A DNA stretch of 34,353 bases from Desulforhopalus sp. (GTDB lineage Bacteria; Desulfobacterota; Desulfobulbia; Desulfobulbales; Desulfocapsaceae): positions 1-34,353 of the forward strand of contig JALNVI010000025.1 in assembly GCA_023231425.1 (NCBI GenBank), in the 5' to 3' direction. Position numbers and translations under genes: made by a program. The notes below the pieces were generated by a model. That model had not been told where the DNA came from. It did not search any database and saw only the letters and a list, made by a program, of their open reading frames with translations. Shown here piece after piece: positions 30,251 to 34,353 of the stretch. Position 1 is the first letter of the stretch, and each line of letters starts with the position of its first letter.

Positions 30251-31146
30251 TATTTTGTCCTTAAAAATATATAGTCTGCGAGGTTCCGAAGGGGATCGGC
30301 AGAAGGTCCGAAGGTGGTAATGGCAGCCTTTGCTTCAGCAACAGTTGCCTCGGCCATTTTCCGGGTTTTGTCGATGCCGAAACAGGCGGGATAGGTTGCC
30401 TTGCCGTTTTTGGCATCGCTGCCAGCGGCTTTGCCGAGCTGCTCTGTAGTGGAAGTGGCGTTGAGGAGATCATCGACAATCTGAAAGGCCAGGCCAATTT
30501 TTTCGCCAAAGCCGGTGAGAGCAGTGAGCTGCTTCTCACTGGCACCTGCGCCGATGGCTCCGGCGCGCACTGCGGCAGTAATCAGTGCACCTGTCTTGGC
30601 GCGGTGAATGGTCTGCAGGGTGGAGAAGGGGAAGCTGGTATCTTCCATGGCGATGTCAAGCGCCTGTCCGCCAACCATGCCGAAGGGGCCGGCGGCGCGG
30701 GCGATACAGTGGGTAATGGCCAGTTGTTTTTCTGCCTCAAGGGGGCTGAGAGTGCTGTCCCCGAGGAGATCAAAGGCCCAGGTGAGCAGGCCGTCACCTG
30801 CAAGGATCGCCGGGGCTTCGCCGAAAACCTTGTGGCTGGTAGGTTTACCACGGCGAAGGTCGTCGTTATCCATAGCAGGCAGATCGTCATGAATCAGAGA
30901 ATAGGTATGGATGCACTCGAGCGCGCAGGCGGACGGCAGCAGGGCGGATTCAATTTCCTCTGTGCCGTAAACGCAGACACCACCGGCAAGACAGAGGATC
31001 GGGCGAAGCCGTTTTCCACCGGCAAAAAGACTGTAGCGCATGGCGGCAAAAAGCGAGGCGTAAGTGCTCTCTTCCGGTGGAGCAAACCGCAGCAGGGCTT
31101 TTTCAACAAGCTCTTTCTTTGCCTGAAGATACTCCTTAATCGTCAT
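30250..31146 (-). CDS. ispA: Short-chain polyprenyl (farnesyl/geranylgeranyl) diphosphate synthase
   Basis: A 298-residue class I prenyltransferase condensing IPP with allylic diphosphates. The first Asp-rich motif is in YSLIHDDLPAMDNDDLRRGKPTSH and the second in AFQIVDDLLNATS. The GGKRLRPILCLAGG segment with basic residues binds diphosphate. The two-residue insertion in the first motif (DDLPAMD) is the bacterial FPP synthase type, although chain length cannot be fixed. I start at the ATG complementary to 31144-31146, which has AAGGA at good spacing; the longer frame from 31161 lacks one. It overlaps the end of xseB by 11 nt and the start of dxs by a TAATG junction. Confidence 0.94.
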   Translation of the reverse strand: MTIKEYLQAKKELVEKALLRFAPPEESTYASLFAAMRYSLFAGGKRLRPILCLAGGVCVYGTEEIESALLPSACALECIHTYSLIHDDLPAMDNDDLRRGKPTSHKVFGEAPAILAGDGLLTWAFDLLGDSTLSPLEAEKQLAITHCIARAAGPFGMVGGQALDIAMEDTSFPFSTLQTIHRAKTGALITAAVRAGAIGAGASEKQLTALTGFGEKIGLAFQIVDDLLNATSTTEQLGKAAGSDAKNGKATYPACFGIDKTRKMAEATVAEAKAAITTFGPSADPLRNLADYIFLRTK

Positions 31147-31372
31147 CGTTTTTTCCTTCATTGAAAGGAACCGTCTTGAGAGTCCCGTCTTTTTCCATCA
31201 GCATTTCCACTTTGGCGCGGGCATTCTTGAGCTGGTCGTCGCAATAAGAGGCGAGTTGAACTCCTTCATTGAACCTCTTGAGACTGTTTTCGAGGGTAAC
31301 ATCTCCTCCTTCAAGCTCTTCGGTGATCTGTTCCAGCCGCGCAAGGGCGGTTTCAAAGGATTTTTTTGGCAT
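31136..31372 (-). CDS. xseB: Exodeoxyribonuclease VII small subunit
   Basis: A 78-residue protein that begins MPKKSFETALARLEQITEELEGGDVTLENSL, the classic XseB sequence. The helical hairpin continues RFNEGVQLASYCDDQLKNARAKVEML, with an acidic tail DDD. XseB multimers assemble on XseA to form the single-strand exonuclease VII; the xseA gene is not in this window. It is first in the xseB-ispA-dxs operon and overlaps ispA by 11 nt. About 147 bp separate it from the divergent xerC and should hold both promoters. Confidence 0.95.
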   Translation of the reverse strand: MPKKSFETALARLEQITEELEGGDVTLENSLKRFNEGVQLASYCDDQLKNARAKVEMLMEKDGTLKTVPFNEGKNDDD

Positions 31373-31519
31373 AATATGTAGAATTATGAAAAAGATGGGT
31401 ATAGTGTTTGCGCGGTATTACGTCCGCAGTCAGCAGCGTGACGGTCGCGAGGGGGTATGGAACTGCAGCAGAGTGGAATACTGAGCAACTCACAATATCT
31501 TAAATTGACATGTTTGAAA

Positions 31520-32425
31520 ATGATAAAAACTACCTGCGAATTTACAAGATGGCTGGAGACCGAAAAGCAATATTCTCCGCACACCGTGGAAGGATACCGG
31601 CGCGACCTTGAAGAGTTCACTGCCTTTCTTGGAAAAGAGACGGAAATTTGTGCGGTTGATGTCGACGGAGTCCGTGGTTTTGTCGCCAGTCTCTTCGGCC
31701 GAAACAGCAGCACTTCAGTATCCCGCAAGCTTTCAGCTTTACGTACTTTTTTTCGTTTTTCTCGCAAACGAAAACTGATTGCTTTTGATCCGACGCAGAC
31801 CGTCAAGAGTCCAAAGCTGGCCCAATATATCCCGACATTTCTTACTGTCGATGAGACCTTTGGCCTGCTTGAATGCCCCTGTGAAAAAGACCGTTTCATG
31901 CTTCGCGACTGCGCTATCCTTGAACTGCTGTATTCTTCCGGCATGAGGGTTTCTGAACTGGTTTCGCGGAATCTCGAAGATCTTGATTTCGAGGCGGAAA
32001 TGGTTACCGTGCGGGGCAAGGGTGATAAAGAACGTATTGTCCCGGTGGGACGCCCGGCGCTGGAGGCTGTGGCGTCCTGGCTGCCCCAGCGGCAGCAGTT
32101 GATGCTGGACAGGGTGAAACGTGGTGGAACCCCTGAAGAGAGGGCACTCTTTCTCAACGGACGCGGCAGCAGACTGACCTCCCGCAGTGTGGAACGCTCT
32201 GTAAAAAGTTATGGCGAGCGGGCGGGCATTCCCCAAGTCGTGACACCCCACGCCCTGCGGCATTCCTTTGCCACCCATCTGCTTGAAATGGGGGCAGATC
32301 TTCGTGCTGTGCAGGAGTTGCTCGGCCACTCCAGTCTCTCCACCACTCAGCATTATACACATCTTACCCTCGACCATCTGACCGAGGTGTATGACAAAGC
32401 TCATCCTCTCTCAAAGCACTCTTAA
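31520..32425 (+). CDS. xerC: Tyrosine recombinase XerC
   Basis: A 301-residue site-specific recombinase that, with XerD, resolves chromosome dimers at dif. The SAM-like N-terminal domain (CEFTRWLETEKQYSPHTVEGYRRDL) is followed by the catalytic domain. Its active-site residues are Arg143 (SSGMRVSEL), Lys167 (VRGKGDKER), His244 and Arg247 (PHALRHSFATHLL), His270 (LLGHSSLSTTQHYTHL) and the nucleophile Tyr279. The start at 31520 gives the normal length; an in-frame ATG at 31457 would add 21 residues. XerC rather than XerD is suggested by the xerC-hslV-hslU order, which is common in bacteria. A small hairpin follows the stop. Confidence 0.93.
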   Translation: MIKTTCEFTRWLETEKQYSPHTVEGYRRDLEEFTAFLGKETEICAVDVDGVRGFVASLFGRNSSTSVSRKLSALRTFFRFSRKRKLIAFDPTQTVKSPKLAQYIPTFLTVDETFGLLECPCEKDRFMLRDCAILELLYSSGMRVSELVSRNLEDLDFEAEMVTVRGKGDKERIVPVGRPALEAVASWLPQRQQLMLDRVKRGGTPEERALFLNGRGSRLTSRSVERSVKSYGERAGIPQVVTPHALRHSFATHLLEMGADLRAVQELLGHSSLSTTQHYTHLTLDHLTEVYDKAHPLSKHS

Positions 32426-32439
32426 ATTCATGAGAAACA

Positions 32440-32461
32440 GCGGAAATTCCGCACTTTTTTT
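32440..32461 (+). terminator. Short terminator between xerC and hslV
   Basis: GCGGA/TCCGC with a 3-nt AAT loop is followed two bases later by seven Ts (32455-32461). The stem is short, so it may only partly stop transcription. hslV starts about 50 nt downstream. Confidence 0.5.
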
Positions 32462-32513
32462 ATATCATGGGCCAATGCCATAACAACGGCCCGCAATCAA
32501 CAGTGGAGCAGTA

Positions 32514-33056
32514 ATGGGATTTTATCCAGAAATCAGGTCAACAACCATTCTCGCAGTGCGTCATAAAGGCGAGGTTGCCGTAGCAGGAGATGGTCAGGTA
32601 ACCCTCGGCAACACGATAATGAAACATCACGCGCGCAAGGTACGCCGACTCTATCATGGCAAGGTTATTACCGGCTTTGCCGGAGCCACCGCCGATGCCT
32701 TTACCCTGTTTGATAAACTTGAAGGAAAACTTGAGCAGTTCAAGGGGAATCTGCTGCGTGCATCCGTAGAGCTGGCTAAAGACTGGCGTATGGATAAATA
32801 CCTGCGCCGCCTTGAAGCCATGCTGGTGGCAGTTGATGACGAATCCAGTCTGCTGCTTTCGGGTACCGGAGATGTGATTGAGTCCGACACGGGGGTGCTG
32901 GCCATCGGTTCCGGCGGACCCTATGCGCAGGCGGCAGCGCTTGCGCTGATTGAACACAGTGACCTGAACGCCGAAGAAATTTGTCGTGCATCTCTTGGTA
33001 TTGCCGGAGATATCTGCATCTATACTAATCAATCTATTACCCTCGAAAAAATATGA
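32514..33056 (+). CDS. hslV: ATP-dependent protease HslVU, peptidase subunit
   Basis: A 180-residue proteasome-like threonine peptidase. A 9-residue propeptide (MGFYPEIRS) would be removed to expose Thr10 of TTILAVRHKGEVAVAGDGQVTLGN as the nucleophile. Lys and Asp/Gly positions of the active site follow in MKHHARKVRRLYHGKVITGFAG. The segments ELAKDWRMDKYLRRLEAML and GSGGPYAQAAALAL are family hallmarks. TGGAG lies 6-7 nt upstream of the ATG. The stop overlaps the hslU start by 4 nt (ATGA), so peptidase and unfoldase are made in a coupled manner. Confidence 0.97.
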   Translation: MGFYPEIRSTTILAVRHKGEVAVAGDGQVTLGNTIMKHHARKVRRLYHGKVITGFAGATADAFTLFDKLEGKLEQFKGNLLRASVELAKDWRMDKYLRRLEAMLVAVDDESSLLLSGTGDVIESDTGVLAIGSGGPYAQAAALALIEHSDLNAEEICRASLGIAGDICIYTNQSITLEKI

Positions 33057-34353
33057 GTTTTCTTGATAATCAGACCCCGAAAGAGACCCTCGCCGAACTG
33101 GATAAATATATTGTCGGGCAGCATGATGCAAAACGCTCCGTTGCCCTTGCCCTGCGTAACCGCTGGCGGCGCAAGCAGGTTCCTTCACCGCTGCGCGAGG
33201 AGATTGCCCCGAAGAACATCATCATGATCGGCCCCACGGGTGTGGGAAAAACTGAGATTGCCCGTCGGCTCGCCACCCTCGCACATTCCCCCTTTATAAA
33301 GGTTGAAGCCTCGAAATATACCGAGGTCGGGTACGTCGGTCGCGATGTAGAGTCGATGATCCGCGATCTCGTAGAACTGGGGGTCAACATGGTGAAGAAG
33401 GAGGAACGTGAGCGGGTAAAAGGAGTGGCGGAGGCAAATGCCGAAGACCGTCTTCTCGACCTGCTGCTGCCTGGTTCTGGAGGTGTTACGAACGGCCCCG
33501 AAGGGGGTGACGCATTTACCGTTCAAACCAGCGACCTGCCTGCCACACAGGATGTCAATTCGCAGAATGCGACTCGGGAAAAATTTCGTCAGATGCTGCG
33601 CGACGGCAAGTTTGATGAACGGGAGGTCGCAGTTGAAGTTGCGGAGAACCGCAGTTCGCCGATGATTGAGATCATGGGTGTTTCCGGCATGGAGGATATG
33701 CAGAACAATCTGCAGGATGCCCTTGGCCGCTTCATGCCGAAGAATAAGAAGGCCCGCACCATGAAAATCCCCGAAGCGCTTGAGACTATCACCATGGAGG
33801 AGATGGAAAAGCTTATCGACATGGACAAAGTGGTGAAGGAGGCGCTGAAACGTACCGAACAGGATGGTATTGTCTTTCTTGATGAGATTGACAAAATTGC
33901 CCACCGCGGCGGAACCACCAACGGCCCGGAGGTCTCACGGGAAGGGGTACAGCGAGACCTGTTGCCTATTGTTGAGGGGGCTACGGTGAATACCAAATAC
34001 GGCATGGTGGTCACTGATCACATCCTTTTTATCGCCGCCGGTGCCTTTCACATTGTTAAACCCTCTGATCTCATCCCCGAGCTTCAGGGCCGTTTCCCTA
34101 TCCGCGTTGAGCTGCATCCCCTCGGACGGGAGGATTTTGTCCGCATTCTCACCGAGCCTGAGAATGCATTGATCAAGCAGTATACCGCTCTGATGGCGAC
34201 CGAAGGCGTGAAACTGAGCTTTGAGGATGATGCCATTGGTGAACTTGCCTCCATTGCGGTAAAGGTTAATGCGAGAACCGAGGAGATTGGTGCCCGCCGA
34301 CTCTATACGGTTCTTGAACGGATGCTGGAACAGCTCAGTTTTGATGCCCCTGA
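33053..34353 (+). CDS. hslU: ATP-dependent protease HslVU, ATPase subunit (3' truncated by window)
   Basis: The AAA+ unfoldase that feeds substrates to HslV. 433 codons are present and the frame is still open at the window end, so only the extreme C-terminus is missing. Visible are TLAELDKYIVGQHDAKRSVALALRNRWRR, Walker A GPTGVGKTE, and the pore loop in KYTEVGYVGRDVESM. The intermediate (I) domain runs from about residue 110 to 230, then Walker B GIVFLDEIDKIAHR, the arginine-finger segment ELQGRFPIRVEL, and sensor 2 in TEEIGARRLYTVLERMLE. It starts at the ATG overlapping the hslV stop. Confidence 0.97.
   Translation, partial: MSFLDNQTPKETLAELDKYIVGQHDAKRSVALALRNRWRRKQVPSPLREEIAPKNIIMIGPTGVGKTEIARRLATLAHSPFIKVEASKYTEVGYVGRDVESMIRDLVELGVNMVKKEERERVKGVAEANAEDRLLDLLLPGSGGVTNGPEGGDAFTVQTSDLPATQDVNSQNATREKFRQMLRDGKFDEREVAVEVAENRSSPMIEIMGVSGMEDMQNNLQDALGRFMPKNKKARTMKIPEALETITMEEMEKLIDMDKVVKEALKRTEQDGIVFLDEIDKIAHRGGTTNGPEVSREGVQRDLLPIVEGATVNTKYGMVVTDHILFIAAGAFHIVKPSDLIPELQGRFPIRVELHPLGREDFVRILTEPENALIKQYTALMATEGVKLSFEDDAIGELASIAVKVNARTEEIGARRLYTVLERMLEQLSFDAP

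Noticed and set aside
31505..31540. TTGACA just upstream of xerC as a promoter
   Set aside because: A -10 at proper spacing would fall inside the xerC coding region, so it could only serve an internal start.
1..34353. CRISPR array, tRNA or rRNA genes
   Set aside because: No regularly spaced direct repeats of 25-40 bp were seen, and no tRNA-like GGTTCRA arms with cloverleaf context or rRNA sequence was found by eye.

Overview
The window looks like a chromosomal, mostly housekeeping segment of a Gram-negative bacterium, probably a deltaproteobacterium (Desulfobacterota), possibly near Desulfobulbales. That placement is inferred from gene content and order: cdaA-ybbR-glmM-pth-carD-rluD-coaE-rho-rpmE-prfA-prmC-murA, then a PilS/PilR-type pair and xseB-ispA-dxs. 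A large AsmA/DUF748 envelope protein and LPS-type sugar metabolism also indicate an outer membrane. No 16S rRNA or other decisive marker is present. I found no rRNA, tRNA, CRISPR array or complete insertion sequence.

Layout. 1-106: the last codons of purC, then a repeat copy and a bidirectional terminator facing cysS (-). 1.96-3.57 kb: an AmpG-like permease. 3.57-4.5 kb: a gene-poor stretch with two repeat copies around a small Cys-containing ORF. 4.5-8.3 kb (-): a DUF748/AsmA-like protein followed by a small PGPGW membrane protein. 8.39 kb: a possible 29-residue membrane peptide with a very strong Shine-Dalgarno. 8.76-20.5 kb (+): a long run covering c-di-AMP synthesis and control (cdaA, cdaR), peptidoglycan precursor synthesis (glmM, murA), translation (pth, rluD, rpmE, prfA, prmC), CoA synthesis (coaE) and transcription (carD, rho). 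It is divided by several hairpin terminators and by a 440-nt rho leader behind a near-consensus sigma-70 promoter. 20.7-24.2 kb (-): a sigma-54 response regulator and its membrane histidine kinase, with a repeat copy exactly between them. 24.2-26.6 kb: a GIY-YIG protein, a tatC gene split at a T9 tract, and a UDP-glucuronate-epimerase-like gene. 26.6-28.3 kb: dcm plus vsr. 28.3-31.4 kb (-): xseB-ispA-dxs, the front end of isoprenoid synthesis. 31.5 kb to the end: xerC-hslV-hslU, with hslU running off the window.

The most unusual structure is a family of about 140-170 bp MITE-like intergenic elements. One copy has a perfect 17-bp terminal inverted repeat. There are four near-complete copies (A 133-298, B 3644-3786, C 4210-4380, D 22478-22637), one inverted truncated copy (E 25471-25517) and at least one end remnant. 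Their inverted complementarity extends inward, so transcripts should fold into long hairpins. Copy D fills almost the whole gap between the pilR-like stop codon and the pilS-like start codon. The second striking feature is tatC. Its two halves are joined only by a -1 shift at a U_UUU_UUU heptamer inside T9, so it is either programmed slippage, a real mutation or a sequencing error.
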